Part shown: one piece after another, positions 9,842 to 20,272 of the stretch | Layout: each line of letters starts with the position of its first letter | Numbering within the stretch: the stretch's first letter is position 1 | Made by a program: the position numbers and the translations under genes | Notes under the pieces: model-generated | What the model saw: the letters and a program-made list of their open reading frames with translations, nothing else | Told to the model about the DNA's origin: nothing | The model's database searches: none | NCBI GenBank assembly: GCA_014905825.1 | Contig: JACGCN010000004.1 | Location: forward strand, 1,116,001 to 1,180,000 | Source: Lyophyllum atratum | Taxonomy: Eukaryota; Basidiomycota; Agaricomycetes; Agaricales; Lyophyllaceae | Reading direction: 5' to 3' | Length of the DNA stretch: 64,000 nt

Positions 9842-12800
9842 ATGAGCACGCCAGACTCTCGCCATTTTTCGACTGCTCGCCTCCGTAGCTATGCGGGCTA
9901 TGAGGACGGGCCGATCATCGACCACCGTTTTCCCATCCACCGAGTGGAGACTCCCTCCTTGAGTCAACTCTGCGGTCGGATAGTTCGCGTCCGACGCTCC
10001 GGTCCTCGTTTCCTACTATGGTCCTGCAACTCCAAGCAGACTCCGTTTTTCCCAGGAACTCCCCCTGAGGAAGTTAACCTTCGTCCGGACAGTAGAATGT
10101 CTCATCGGCGCTTCGATGGGCATCTCGGGCGGTTCGACCCTACTGTCTCGCCGCAGTACCTCAGCGAGAAGGTCTGGAGAGGCTTCATCCTACGACCGAC
10201 GGTTGGCTTTGCGAAACGTGAGGAGCTTCCGGAATTCGAACGTGTCTACAAGGTCTGGGACTCCTCAACCAGTCGTCTCAAGCCTAAGTACGTGGCTGCG
10301 ATGGTGAAACGCGCAGAGCTGTTGGCCGCTGCTATCGATGCGCGGGCCCGCCTGAAAAATTCATACACCAACTACTGGGATACGCGACCGACCCTGCCCT
10401 CACTTGATCAAGTTCGATCGCTGGGCGAATGCCCCACTTACGAGGAAGCTGTCGATCTCTGCACTGAGGTGCAGCGGGGAATGAAGGAGCAGTCCGCCTG
10501 GCTAGAGTTCGTTGAGCGACTGCACGAGAATTGGGCGACGGCGAAGGCGCGCCTGAAGGTCGAAGGCGTGCTCCCAGCTAGCGAGGGATTTATAGGCGCA
10601 TGGATCAACGGAAACCGAGGGGACGATGCTTTATGGCTGATGAGCCAGGGGGTCCCTTGCTTCATGGTGCGCGAACTCGAACCGCTAGAGGAATGGGTGT
10701 GGACCACCTCTCGCGACACCCGCGAGTCGTGGGTAGCTGGCACCGAAGCTGAGCTGCTTCGAACGACGGAATATGACGAGATCGCCTTGAGCAATGGCTC
10801 GGCAATCGCCCCATTTGTGGCTCCTCGCCCTCATCCTGCTGTCCCTTCTCTAGGTGGCAAGGAATTCGTCGCTGCCCCGTTAGCATTCGGGTGGGTAGCA
10901 GATCAGACAGGGTTCACTGTTCGTCGTGTACCGTCTACTGCCAGACAGGAGCCCATTCGTGAGGCCACCCCCGTTGCTGATCCTGATGAGTGGCCTCCTG
11001 TGCAACCTACCCTCCTAGCCCCGGAACCTCGAGTCGAGCGTTTGTACGAAGGACGCGTCGCCTGGATCAAGCCGCCTCCCGTTCACAGCACGCGCAACCA
11101 ATCAGGTAATTGGGCCAAATACCTCGACGACGGCGATGGTCATTTCGTCAAAATCTCCAGCACAAAGGACCTCGACTCCGACGACGAATGGCACGCAGTG
11201 TATGACCGGCATCTCCGTCGTGAGTTGTACTCTGAGCAGAAGATTCCTGCGCTCCCGGGCCTCGTATCCGACACCGGAGTTTATGGGTGGCCAGCGCCTA
11301 GGGGTTCTTACTGGGATAAGGTGGGATCACAGGGGAAGGTGAAACAAGTTGCCTCCTCCACTTGGGTATACGGCTCAGCCTTCCCGGGGAAAGGCGTTGC
11401 GCCTTTGCGCGAACCAACTCCACCGCCCGCCGACAAGCTCCCGCTCCTGGGTGCCGCCTCGCCCGTTGCCCTGACGGAGACCGCGATGCTGCAGGGCTCT
11501 TCCCCACTGTTAGACACCGAGATGCAGAGCCCGCCTCGTGTAACCACGGACCAGGATGCCGTCATGGCGAGTCCTCCCAAACCACTGCGCCCCCCACCCC
11601 GAAGGTACTCATCGGAGTCGGTGAAGCTTTCATGGGGTTCGGACGACGACTACGATGAACCTTGGGTAGCGGGAGCTCCAACAGCTGAGTCCCTGCCATT
11701 GGCGAAGGCATATCTCCGCTCAGGAGATTTTGCCCCCAACGTTCCCTGGACGGAGATGCGTAACGCGCTGTTCGACATCGCAAAAGGCCACCCCGAGATC
11801 CACATCGTCGACTGCGTCCAGTCGAGTACGATGTACCGCCAGACGGTGTGGGTGTCGCTCACCAATCAGGAGGGTGCAGACCTCCTTCGCACTACCTTTC
11901 AGCGACTGTCCGCCCCTCCTAGAGGAGCTACCGAGTTGGTCTCCGTCGAGGCTGAGGAGTTCATCCAGGCACAGTTGGCTGCGGGGACTTCAACGACAGC
12001 GACAACAGCCTCCCGGTCCCCCACCCCGATTGCTGCTGCGGCTACGCCTTCTCGCCCCTCCCCGGCGTCGTCTGTGCATCGTCGCTCTCTGTCGCCTGTT
12101 CGTCGTCGTTCCTTGTCGTCAATTCGTCGTCGCTCGCTATCGTCTGTTCGGCGTGGCTCCCCTCCTCGCCCTGCCCGCCCGTCCCCATCTCCTCCCCGGC
12201 GCCGTCGCTCGCCTGATCGTCGCGTTGCCCCTGCGTATCGGCCCCGTCGTCGGGGTTACTCCCCTCCGGCTGAGCGCATGTCGAGCCTGCCGGGTTGGGA
12301 AGCACGTTCTCGACGGGGGCCTTCTTCCCGTGAGCGGTCACCCCGTCGGACGTCTCGCTTGTCCCCTCGTCGTAGGACCCCTACCCCTCCTCGCTGGGGT
12401 CGTGGACGTTCTCGCAGTCCTCGCCGACACCCAGGCCGCTCCCCCGACTCCTACGATTCCGGTTATGGTCGCCGCGAGCCGAGGGTTCGCCGCTCCCGCT
12501 CTCGTTCCGCTCGGTCCTACTCTAGCGGTCCGCATCGGGCACCCTCGACGTCAGGTGCTCCTGCGTCGCTGCCTGCCCCTATCCCGGTACCATCCTTCTC
12601 AGCAGAAACACTGGCGGACCTCGCTCGGCTGACCACCGCCCTTTTGGCGCAGTATGGTCAGTCGGTTCCAACGGGCTCCATGGAACCTGCCTCCGGATCT
12701 GCGCTGGTGGATCGCCTCACTCACCCGCCTCCGCCGTTGGACGCGCGCCTCTCCCATCCGCTGCCTTTGGCGGAACGTCTTCTTGCCGCCCCCTTTTCGG

Positions 12801-13066
12801 TCCCTGCACCTGCGCCGCCCCCCCTTATTAGGCGCATGCAGGTGACTCTGGGCGAGCGCGTAGGAGACTCCGTCGCGGGTCCATCGGCTGCGGGCACGAC
12901 GATTGGAGGTCCCCCAGCACCGCCAGTCAACCCTCCCCGGCGGCAACGCGCCAATCAGCGTCGGCGCATTGCTAGATTGAAGCGCGAGGGTCTTTGGGAT
13001 TATTCGAGGGCGGCCGATTCTGGCGATCCGGGGGGCGATGACGGCGGTGCGGGATACGCGGGTTGA
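9842..13066 (+). CDS. Third ORF of the LTR element, RS-rich protein of unknown function
   Basis: This is an intact 1,074-codon frame with an ATG, on the sense strand between pol and the 3' LTR, the slot used by env-like or accessory genes in some LTR elements. I do not recognise the N-terminal ~600 residues. They are soluble-looking, with no signal peptide and no hydrophobic segment long enough for a membrane anchor, so an envelope protein is unlikely. Residues ~745-905 are very basic and Ser/Arg-rich, with tandem RRRSLSS-type repeats resembling RS domains of splicing factors. The C-terminal ~160 residues are Pro/Ala-rich with a final basic patch (RRQRANQRRRIARLKR) that could bind nucleic acid or act as a nuclear signal. 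Nuclear RNA handling for the element is a possible role (inference only). Confidence 0.8.
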   Translation: MSTPDSRHFSTARLRSYAGYEDGPIIDHRFPIHRVETPSLSQLCGRIVRVRRSGPRFLLWSCNSKQTPFFPGTPPEEVNLRPDSRMSHRRFDGHLGRFDPTVSPQYLSEKVWRGFILRPTVGFAKREELPEFERVYKVWDSSTSRLKPKYVAAMVKRAELLAAAIDARARLKNSYTNYWDTRPTLPSLDQVRSLGECPTYEEAVDLCTEVQRGMKEQSAWLEFVERLHENWATAKARLKVEGVLPASEGFIGAWINGNRGDDALWLMSQGVPCFMVRELEPLEEWVWTTSRDTRESWVAGTEAELLRTTEYDEIALSNGSAIAPFVAPRPHPAVPSLGGKEFVAAPLAFGWVADQTGFTVRRVPSTARQEPIREATPVADPDEWPPVQPTLLAPEPRVERLYEGRVAWIKPPPVHSTRNQSGNWAKYLDDGDGHFVKISSTKDLDSDDEWHAVYDRHLRRELYSEQKIPALPGLVSDTGVYGWPAPRGSYWDKVGSQGKVKQVASSTWVYGSAFPGKGVAPLREPTPPPADKLPLLGAASPVALTETAMLQGSSPLLDTEMQSPPRVTTDQDAVMASPPKPLRPPPRRYSSESVKLSWGSDDDYDEPWVAGAPTAESLPLAKAYLRSGDFAPNVPWTEMRNALFDIAKGHPEIHIVDCVQSSTMYRQTVWVSLTNQEGADLLRTTFQRLSAPPRGATELVSVEAEEFIQAQLAAGTSTTATTASRSPTPIAAAATPSRPSPASSVHRRSLSPVRRRSLSSIRRRSLSSVRRGSPPRPARPSPSPPRRRRSPDRRVAPAYRPRRRGYSPPAERMSSLPGWEARSRRGPSSRERSPRRTSRLSPRRRTPTPPRWGRGRSRSPRRHPGRSPDSYDSGYGRREPRVRRSRSRSARSYSSGPHRAPSTSGAPASLPAPIPVPSFSAETLADLARLTTALLAQYGQSVPTGSMEPASGSALVDRLTHPPPPLDARLSHPLPLAERLLAAPFSVPAPAPPPLIRRMQVTLGERVGDSVAGPSAAGTTIGGPPAPPVNPPRRQRANQRRRIARLKREGLWDYSRAADSGDPGGDDGGAGYAG

Positions 13067-13146
13067 GTGGTTCTTTTTTTTTTCAGCGCTGCACATGTTT
13101 TCTTTTCTGGTCGTTGGGGTCTGATCCTTGCCTCGATCTTGCACGC

Positions 13147-13156
13147 GGGGGGGCAC
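13147..13156 (+). other. Polypurine tract candidate (plus-strand primer)
   Basis: Seven G residues (13147-13153) followed by CAC lie immediately upstream of the 3' LTR, where a polypurine tract is required. The tract is short and G-only, so the exact limits are uncertain. Confidence 0.5.
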
Positions 13157-13623
13157 TGTGACGGCGGTGTATTCAGATATACCCGCGCCCACTCATTCGC
13201 GTGTTCGATCGGGCCGGGGCCCTTTATTTGTACATATTTACATTACATACTCAAAACTGCTGTACGCGTGTCTGTGATAGACACGCACTAATACTATCAT
13301 CTCGTTCACTATCGACTACTCGACTAGCGTGAACGGTGAACGGTGCGACCCCCCCGACTCCAGGACGGCTTCGTGGACCCTGGGTAGGGTAACAACTCAC
13401 CTGGCCCAGGTCCACAGAGCCCCGGCGTCGGGTCACACCGCCCCAAGCCATGGGTTACATGGCACCTTCTCGACGCTGCGCCTTTAATCGGGCATGTGGC
13501 TCGAGAACGACCTCGATGCTGCGCCCACTACTGGGCAGGTGGCTCGAGGTCTAGGAGCGCTCCGAGCGCTCCCCGACGTATGACTTCCTCACGCGAGAAG
13601 ATATATATTACGGCCGTATCACA
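13157..13623 (+). repeat. 3' LTR, 467 bp
   Basis: It has the same length and, read base by base, the same sequence as the 5' LTR. The right TGGGG target copy follows at 13624-13628. Confidence 0.95.
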
Positions 13624-13628
13624 TGGGG

Positions 13629-15791
13629 CCCAACGTTGCTACTCCGTCGTCGCTCAACCCTGCCAGCACTCTCCAATTCCCAAAGCTGCATCATCCTGTT
13701 CCCGTCCATTCGGGCTACCAAGCTGCGCATCAGCAATACCGAGCGATGCGTGATGCATATGCGCGCAAAGCCTACTCGAGCAGCATAAACGTTGAGAATA
13801 TCACCGTCCAGGCCCGCATGATTGTGAATCTGCCTGATGTCAAAGGCTTCACCTATGTACACGTAAGCGCCTCTTACTTGTTCTGCAGTTCTTGGTCACT
13901 AACACCACACCCTAGAATATTGTCGAAAGCGTCCCCAACATTCCTGTCCATATTGGAGCTTGCGATCTCAAGGCCATGATATTTACCGCTCTCCTTCCGC
14001 AGTATATAGTCTGGTCCCGCGAATTTCCGCTTGAGATTGGGGAGTGCGAGCTCAGACACAAAAATTGGGTGGAGATCTTCCCCAGAGTCCCCGATTTCGA
14101 TGCGATAGCTGAGCGGTTCTTCAAATTTAAAGGCAACAACAAGAGCGTCAAGCAATTTGTTGCAAAAGACATTGAGATCTGGCTTTCTATTGCGCCTGAA
14201 AAGTACCAGGCCATTCTCGAACACCTGGCTCAAGTCGACCTTTCAGAATCTTCAAACCTGGTATGTATATCCTTTATGTTGCCTTTCAGCAACTGACTGT
14301 CATGACTACCGTTTGCAGACTTCTCTTGACCGTGTTGTGGAACAAGTTCTCGACGCCCCAAAGGGCAAAGGAAAGCGCAAGAAAGGCCCGGCTGACTCAC
14401 CGACAAAGGATACACATTTGAGAAGGACGACTCCAGCAAAAAATGCTCAAGATATCGAGGTCAGTATTCAATGAGAACTTAGCTTTAGTCTACTTATAAC
14501 AAAAGCAATGTAGACGCCCGAGCACCCACTTGGTGATGCTTCAAAAAAAATCCGAGTCATGGAAGCTCTTGAGGAACCCAGTGTTGATGATATCAAGCAA
14601 GCATTGGTGGTCCAAACTCCCCCCGGGAGGATGAGCATGCGCTCACTCTGTGCGTCTCATGATCTGTGTACCAGGATTCCTATTGACAGCGCTATATCTC
14701 TGCTAGTCAATGCTAAGACAATCGAGTCACGCTTCTATCAAACACCTCAGATCCCCTTTCAAGATCTCATTAGAAGGCCCCTTGCTTTCCTCGGCATTCA
14801 AAACATCGCCCCGGTTCGGATGACCTTTTCATATAACATGGCCAATCCTACTTCCGGCTCCTTTAAATCTGCCTACACCGGAATCTCGACAAGGCCTATG
14901 TTTGGTGGCCAGTCTATGCGCATCTGCGTTAAACAGGCCTTCTTCAAGCGGCCAGGTAGTTCTCAGCCCACATTTTACGACGGGGCCAAGCAGGCTCAGT
15001 CTCTTACAACGGAAATCAACTGCATTGGCTGGGCTGCCGCGCTCATGGACTCTGTATATGCCCTCGTCGCCATTGAAGATGCTCGTTACGGTAAGAAACC
15101 TCCCTTTGAAGTGCCGCACCTGCGCTTCGTCAAGACGGGACTTGCGATTTCGGATACAGAGGAAAAGATGGCCTACCTCATTGAGGAGCTGATTGAGAAG
15201 GAAAACCAAGGCTGGTTCGTCAAATACCTCAACAACGATTCGCCCAAGCCGCGCGTTTTCAAAGACGAAGAAAAGAATATTCGCGCTCGCTTTCTAGCCT
15301 TTGCTCAACATGTGCAGTTTGAGAAGACCAAAGGAACTGTATTTGTCTCAGACTTCCAAGGTAAGCATCGCCATTTTACTTGGTCCACTCCAGCTAAGGC
15401 ATTGATAGGTGGTCGGACTCTCCTCACTGACCCCCAGATTATAACCTCGCCGTGAGCTCCATTTTGCACGTTACCTATCATGGTGTTATCCTAATTGCCT
15501 GCCTTCTCTAGCGATCTGTCCAACAATCGCATCTTCGCCGACGGGAATGCTTACTTTGACACCTTTCGCAAGGAACACTGTTGCAACATGTTTTGCGAGT
15601 ACTATGGTCTCACTCCCCTTTCTGACACAGATGCTGGCGAGAACTCCGAATCCAGGCCTTTGTTTGAGCCATCTACTACCCCTCTCATCCCAAATGACGA
15701 AACTCCCCCGCCTCCGTCTCAGATAATGATTGCATCCACTTCTGGTTCTGCTCCCATGGATATTTCGCACGTCTCCAATGTTGCACGTTGA
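13629..15791 (+). pseudogene. Alpha-type protein kinase, 3' part with the kinase domain
   Basis: This continues exon 3 of the gene that starts at 90, in frame once the element and one target copy are disregarded. Exons joined by short introns run to the stop at 15791; visible introns are ~13870-13915, ~14261-14318, ~14461-14513, ~15361-15410 and ~15454-15511. Alpha-kinase hallmarks are FLAFAQHVQF, TKGTVFVSDFQG, LLTDPQI and, near the end, HCCNMFCEYYGL, the Cys/His zinc-binding tail of the fold. A Lys/Pro-rich linker and a ~90-residue N-terminal region with unknown fold precede the kinase. The 3' LTR could drive a shortened transcript, but I see no obvious ATG before ~13742 that would give more than an N-truncated protein. 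No further lesion was seen, consistent with recent disruption. Confidence 0.8.
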
Positions 15792-16008
15792 CTGCTAAAT
15801 CTTCACTCACTTAAGTATCAACTCACTATGCACCACTTTCCTTTCGTCATAACCTACTTGTCGCTCCTTAGTTTTTATCCCATCATCTTCATTTGATATC
15901 ACATTGATAGTCATGTCCTTGTTGTTCAATATAAACTACGTGCTCTGTCAAGCCATACATGCCCTCAACTACAGTAGCCTCATGCGCCAGCAGACAAAAA
16001 TTTAACAG

Positions 16009-17707
16009 TCAATTGTCGGATGTGCCATTTACCGTAGCTTGTACAGAAGGAACACGATCCTTGAATAAATCGTACAGCTTGAGATCCTGGTCCCATCGCG
16101 TAGCCTTGCGAGCCATCATCTCATTATACATCTTCCGATCTCTCTTGCGCAGTTCGGCCTCCGTGCGGTACCCGTTGTCCACATAGCGAATCAATCCTCC
16201 CCCGCAGTATTGAGTGAAGGAGACTCGGCTATCTCCAAATGCAACAGGAACATTCGCATGGGTTAATGTTGCCGAAGGTATCATGATAAGGGCACCAGGA
16301 GGGAACTCGATTACCAGCTTCAGGTCCGGAAGTACAAGGTGCCCACCTTTCTTCGGATCGTACTTCCCAAGCCCGAAGATAGCACACCAACCGATCGCCG
16401 CATTCATGCTATCATGGTGCGATTTTGTGCAGACATTTCCGCCAAAGTTGAATGCAGCTGCTGGAAAGACGCATCGCGGGAATATGGGTTCAAGGTAGGA
16501 AAGCTTGTCGAAAAGTGGATCGAGGTGTTCGCGATAATGTCGGTGTACATTGGGTGCCCAGAGGTTGAAGGCGCCTGAGATAATATCAGTATAAACAGGT
16601 AAATAAAAGAATGGATGGCCTACTGTCTGCAAAGTTTGCAAGGCGAATGATGTGCTCATTTGCAAGCAAGCGCTTCAGCATGTCAGCATGTGTGCCGACA
16701 CCAAGGTTAGTGGGATATGTTGCTCCAAGTCCCATGGTGATGCCCACATTGACAGCAGGGAAGTCACCGCGACGATGGTTCAATTCTGCTGCTGTAAAAT
16801 GAGCCTCCTGGCCCTCATACATCATGGCTTCGTAGGCTAGTTCGCAAGATTCGGCATACGTGGGATCATCAGCCATCTGGCCTGCAAGAACCGCGAATAT
16901 ACGACCTTCACTACAGACGAGAGGCATGGCAGTTCTGTAAAAAGAACAATGGGCCATGTGCTGTAGCAAAATAAGGGAAGAAGCATACATGCCGTCCCAC
17001 TCAATAAGGCGATAGCCCAAGTCCAGGACTTCTTTCAATGACCTGAAATAGATGCCTTCATCCGATGATTTATTTCGCGCAGCGTAGCCACAGCTGGTTG
17101 CAGGCAGTTCTTTTGCATGGAGGTCAGTGTTATAGGATTTTGCGGCTTTGACATGGGCCTCGATTATCTCTGGGCGCGTTGGATGGTGACCATGCACAGG
17201 GGCATCCACATCGAGCCTCTTCCGTCGCTTTAAATGGACGCGCACGTTTCTCCTTTTGCCCCTGGCATTGTACCCGTTGCTATCGGAGCAGGAACGCTTG
17301 AGGTTTGCTGCTGTTGTAGGCTTATCATCTCGATTCGATGGCAAACCTGTGCTTTCCTCATGTGCATGGGCAGGCGATGATTGGTGCTGCAGGAGGGTGG
17401 ATGCATGCGCAACGGAAGGCTCATTGACAGCAGGGCGTGCAGGGGGAGGCATAGCGGAAACATTGGATCCAGACCCCAAGACAGGCTGCTGAGATGGGGT
17501 GGCCGTCCAGAACCCTTCAGCTCGGGGATCAAGTGGTGGAGATGCAGGCATTGTATCTCCCTCATAGTTGCCCCGCTCATGAGCAATCCTTATCGCATCA
17601 GAGAGATTGAATGTCGGATTTTCGATTGGAACAATCTGGAACGGCGAAAATGTCATTCCGGAGCGCGTCTTCAAGATATTCAAGCACATCATTAATCTTG
17701 CAAACAA
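16009..17707 (-). CDS. TET/JBP-like 2-oxoglutarate Fe(II) dioxygenase
   Basis: The protein is about 549 residues in two exons (17707-16624 and 16574-16009) joined by a 49-nt intron; the phase agrees on both sides. The last ~330 residues carry the agaric TET/JBP-type fold: HHDSMN supplies the metal-binding H-x-D, GGHLVLPDLKL and IEFPPGALIMIPS are core strands, THANVPV supplies the distal His, and RVSFTQYCGGGL the 2-oxoglutarate Arg. All catalytic residues are present. TET/JBP enzymes oxidise 5-methylcytosine or thymine in DNA. The N-terminal third is disordered with a basic nuclear-signal-like patch (GKRRNVRVHLKRRKR). In basidiomycetes these genes are strongly amplified and often lie in or beside transposons, so the neighbouring integrase is notable. 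The start is uncertain: a Met 17 residues further in (MTFSPF) is also possible. Confidence 0.85.
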
Positions 17708-17836
17708 AATTAAGCTGGAAGATGCTCACCCTACGTGAACTGAATTTTTGAAGCCACATCAATATCTTGAGCACTGAAGAGCAGGGTTCAGCATGCATCC
17801 CAGTTGATATGCCCTTTTCTTCACCAAGCTGCAGGT

Positions 17837-17893
17837 AACTGGATGGCGGACTGGAACCTGGTCTAGTTCGACAGACTCCACCAGCCAGTCACC
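17837..17893. repeat. 57-bp imperfect repeat with internal hairpin, copy 1
   Basis: It is about 85% identical to 18057-18113 and in the same orientation. The core is bounded by GACTGG...CCAGTC and inside that by CTGGT...ACCAG, enclosing a conserved TAGTTCGACAGACTCC loop, so it can fold into a stem-loop. Confidence 0.75.
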
Positions 17894-18056
17894 CAATGCT
17901 TGGCAGAGAAAATTGGGGCAAGGACAATGGAGCCAGGTGACGCCTCACCTTTGATACGGGCCAATGGCAGCAATTGAAAGACCTAGTGAATAAAGAGGTT
18001 AACCATCAGCGTGCGTCTTTGTTCAAGTTCTGGCTTTTTCCCAAGGTGCGACGGGC

Positions 18057-18113
18057 AACTGGCCAATGGACTGAAACCTGGTTTAGTTCGACAGACTCCA
18101 CTAGCCAGTCGCC
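18057..18113. repeat. 57-bp imperfect repeat with internal hairpin, copy 2
   Basis: This is the second copy, 220 bp from the first. The loop TAGTTCGACAGACTCC is unchanged while the stem arms differ (for instance ACTAG for ACCAG), so pairing is weaker here. It may be a transposase-binding or subterminal repeat (inference). Confidence 0.75.
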
Positions 18114-18311
18114 TGCAGTGCCACAGGAAAAAGCAGGCGAGCAATAGGACATCGTACCGTGGCTATGTGGTAGAGAGGCAAGGAGCAAAAAAATCTGTGA
18201 TGTTACGTACGTGAACTTCGAAAGAATTAAATGTGCATGCGGCCCGTCGATGAGCATTGAGGTAACCGTGTAAAGAAAGGAAACCATTGAAAGATTCGAA
18301 GTACTATTATT

Positions 18312-20272
18312 CTAAGGCCGGCCAGATGACATTCCCTGGTCATCGTCTGTCTCCCCTTCTGGCTCGGACTCTGAGGTGAAGTCCGCATGTTCTAAGCCAT
18401 CGTCCTCATTCCCAACCCTGGCAGCACCCTCCCGCATCTCCTCCATTTGAAGCAACTCCAAGCCTTCCTGAATCGCCGTATGATCTCGATGAGTGGAGAT
18501 GATTGAAATCAGTTCAACATCTGCCTCTTGGCTGGCGACTGCGATAAATTGAGCCTTCAAAGCGTCGTACACGTCCCAAAATGTGTCGAAAGTTACAGGG
18601 GGTCGTCCAAGGGCGGAGTAGAACTGATTGGCATGGAAATCGAATTCTGGTGGCGTGAGCTGAAAGACAGGGTGGTCGGGTGGAGCATATATCTTCTCGA
18701 CTTCGTCAACAAGGTCCATTGGCACGGGAATCTAAGGAAAATGAGAGATTGGTTGTATGGTGTCCAAATACAATACAAAACGCATACCTTGAAATCCAAA
18801 GCATTGAAAGCCGCGGGTTTCTGCCGGATCAGGATAGGAATGCCGTGGGGGAGAACCTTGTGCTTGTTGGCCCGGGGCGCAGTTCGATTTCTGAGCTGCA
18901 CCCACTCGTCGAGCTTCGTTTGAAGCCAAGGAATAGCAATCCATTGGAACATGAGCCTACGGCAATGAGTATTGACAATTGGCACTTGAACTGGTCTTAC
19001 TTTTCCAGGGGATTGTTGATGTCGTACTTGCCACTTCTCACGCCGAATTCAAAAAGGTCTTCATAGCCTGGTGCAAAATCGCGTCGGAAGACGGACCAGT
19101 TTGCTTCACTCTTGACGTTTGTTTTCTTGTGCTTGAAAATGTGCTGAAGGGTGCCTTGTAGGGACAGGTCCAGTCGTTGGCGAAGCACAGTGTGAATGTT
19201 GGCGACTGCGTAGTTTTCCGTGCCCGGGTCGCTCTGCGTCGCGACAGGAATGGCTGTGATAAAGGAGTCAGTTAATAGGAGTTGTACCTGAGCTAGTTGT
19301 CGTGACTTACCTCCCAATTCACGGACTGCCTTGATGTAGTATCCACCAATGAGTCGGGGGTTGTGATTCGTCCACCAGACATTGAGCCAGTTGTTGAAAC
19401 CTGTAAATGGATCAATGTTGTTATGTAGCCAGAGACCGTACTTCGGGCCCCATTTGTCATGCTGGTCCTGGGCCCAGACGTCGTTGACTCCAGCTGCATA
19501 GAAACGTCTTCTTTTGAAGCGGCGAGCGCGGCGCTGATTGACGGCCTCGGGCTCCATAATTCTCAAGTACTTGCTGATTGTTTCCCTGATGCAGAGAACA
19601 CTAGGTTTAGCTATAAACATATAGAAGGATTTGGAGATGACTCACCGCGGAACTCGCATGCCATGTTCTATCCTTAATTGCTTGCGAATAGTCTCTGCTC
19701 CGCGTGTGGTATAAGCTTTCCGTATCTCGAGGATCTTCCTCATCACTTCATCCTCCGTATACTGCTGTTGTCGTGTACTGTGAAGGTTGAATTCCTTTCG
19801 AAATCTCTTCACGCTCTTCACGCTTGATAGTTCCACAACCTCAGCTGCAGTATAAATGTTGCAGATAGTACATGGGACGTACCTTAGGCCGTAGACATTG
19901 AGATCATAGTGATCTTTGCATTCTTCGGCAATCTTTACATCGTTCAGGCCCAGGCTAAAGTAGTATTTAATGGCTTCTTCAATAATTTCTGGTGGAGCTG
20001 AAGCGATAGCGAATTGATTAACGATTGCACGAAGACGGAAAAACATGCGTACGACAAGGTTTGTGTTGGTTCTTGCGGCGTGCCATCCCTAGACGGTAGT
20101 GTCCGATAGTGTCCGGCTGCAAGGTATGAGTCAACGTTCAATTTGAAATTATTTCTGATGAAGTAAGACATACAGGATGATTGATAACCCATGCAAGACC
20201 CAGTTCGACTTTTGACGTCTCGGCACGCCTGAACGCAGCGTCGCCGGCGTTTTCGAGCGACATATTCGGATT
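18312..20272 (-). CDS. DDE (rve-type) integrase/transposase of the agaric integrase-core family
   Basis: Exons on the minus strand are 20272-20174, 20088-19883, 19822-19646, 19585-19311, 19253-19001, 18956-18788 and 18731-18312; the last six total exactly 1,500 nt (499 residues), and every phase fits. An N-terminal helical part (EIIEEAIKYYFSLGLND...RGAETIRKQLR) resembles a DNA-binding helix-turn-helix region. The catalytic core shows D in VWAQDQHDKWG, D in TQSDPGTENY and E in NVKSEANWSVF, so the DDE triad is intact. IPWLQTKLDEW, NKVLPHGIP and YAPPDHPVFQLTPPEF are family blocks. The C-terminus is acidic. Exon 20272-20174 is the last unit of the upstream 161-bp array. Its frame runs into the integrase through an 85-nt intron ending CTAG at 20089, so the array may supply the N-terminus. 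A start within 20088 onward (MFFRLRAIV) is the alternative. Confidence 0.82.

Larger units (their letters stand above)
550..13623 (+). mobile_element. Ty3/Gypsy-type LTR retrotransposon, 13,074 bp, in an alpha-kinase exon
   Basis: The element is bounded by two 467-bp LTRs that start TGTGA and end TCACA, and it is flanked by a TGGGG duplication. The internal order is primer-binding site, repeat-bearing leader, gag with CCHC knuckle and retropepsin, pol in the order RT-RNase H-integrase-chromodomain (the Gypsy order), a third ORF of 1,074 codons, then a G-run next to the 3' LTR. The order and the C-terminal chromodomain point to the chromovirus branch (inference). LTRs that look identical imply a recent insertion. 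Two lesions may or may not be tolerated: an in-frame TGA between gag and pol, and a one-base frame break inside the chromodomain. At 13 kb it is long for a fungal Gypsy element, mostly because of the third ORF. Confidence 0.95.
17708..18311. other. Spacer between dioxygenase and integrase genes
   Basis: No gene is supported. Both flanking genes are on the minus strand, so this is the 3' flank of the integrase and the 5' flank of the dioxygenase. It contains the two hairpin-forming repeats listed separately. Confidence 0.6.

Noticed and set aside
9842..13066. Retroviral-type envelope gene
   Set aside because: Position fits, but there is no signal peptide, membrane anchor or cleavage site; the content is RS-rich and soluble.
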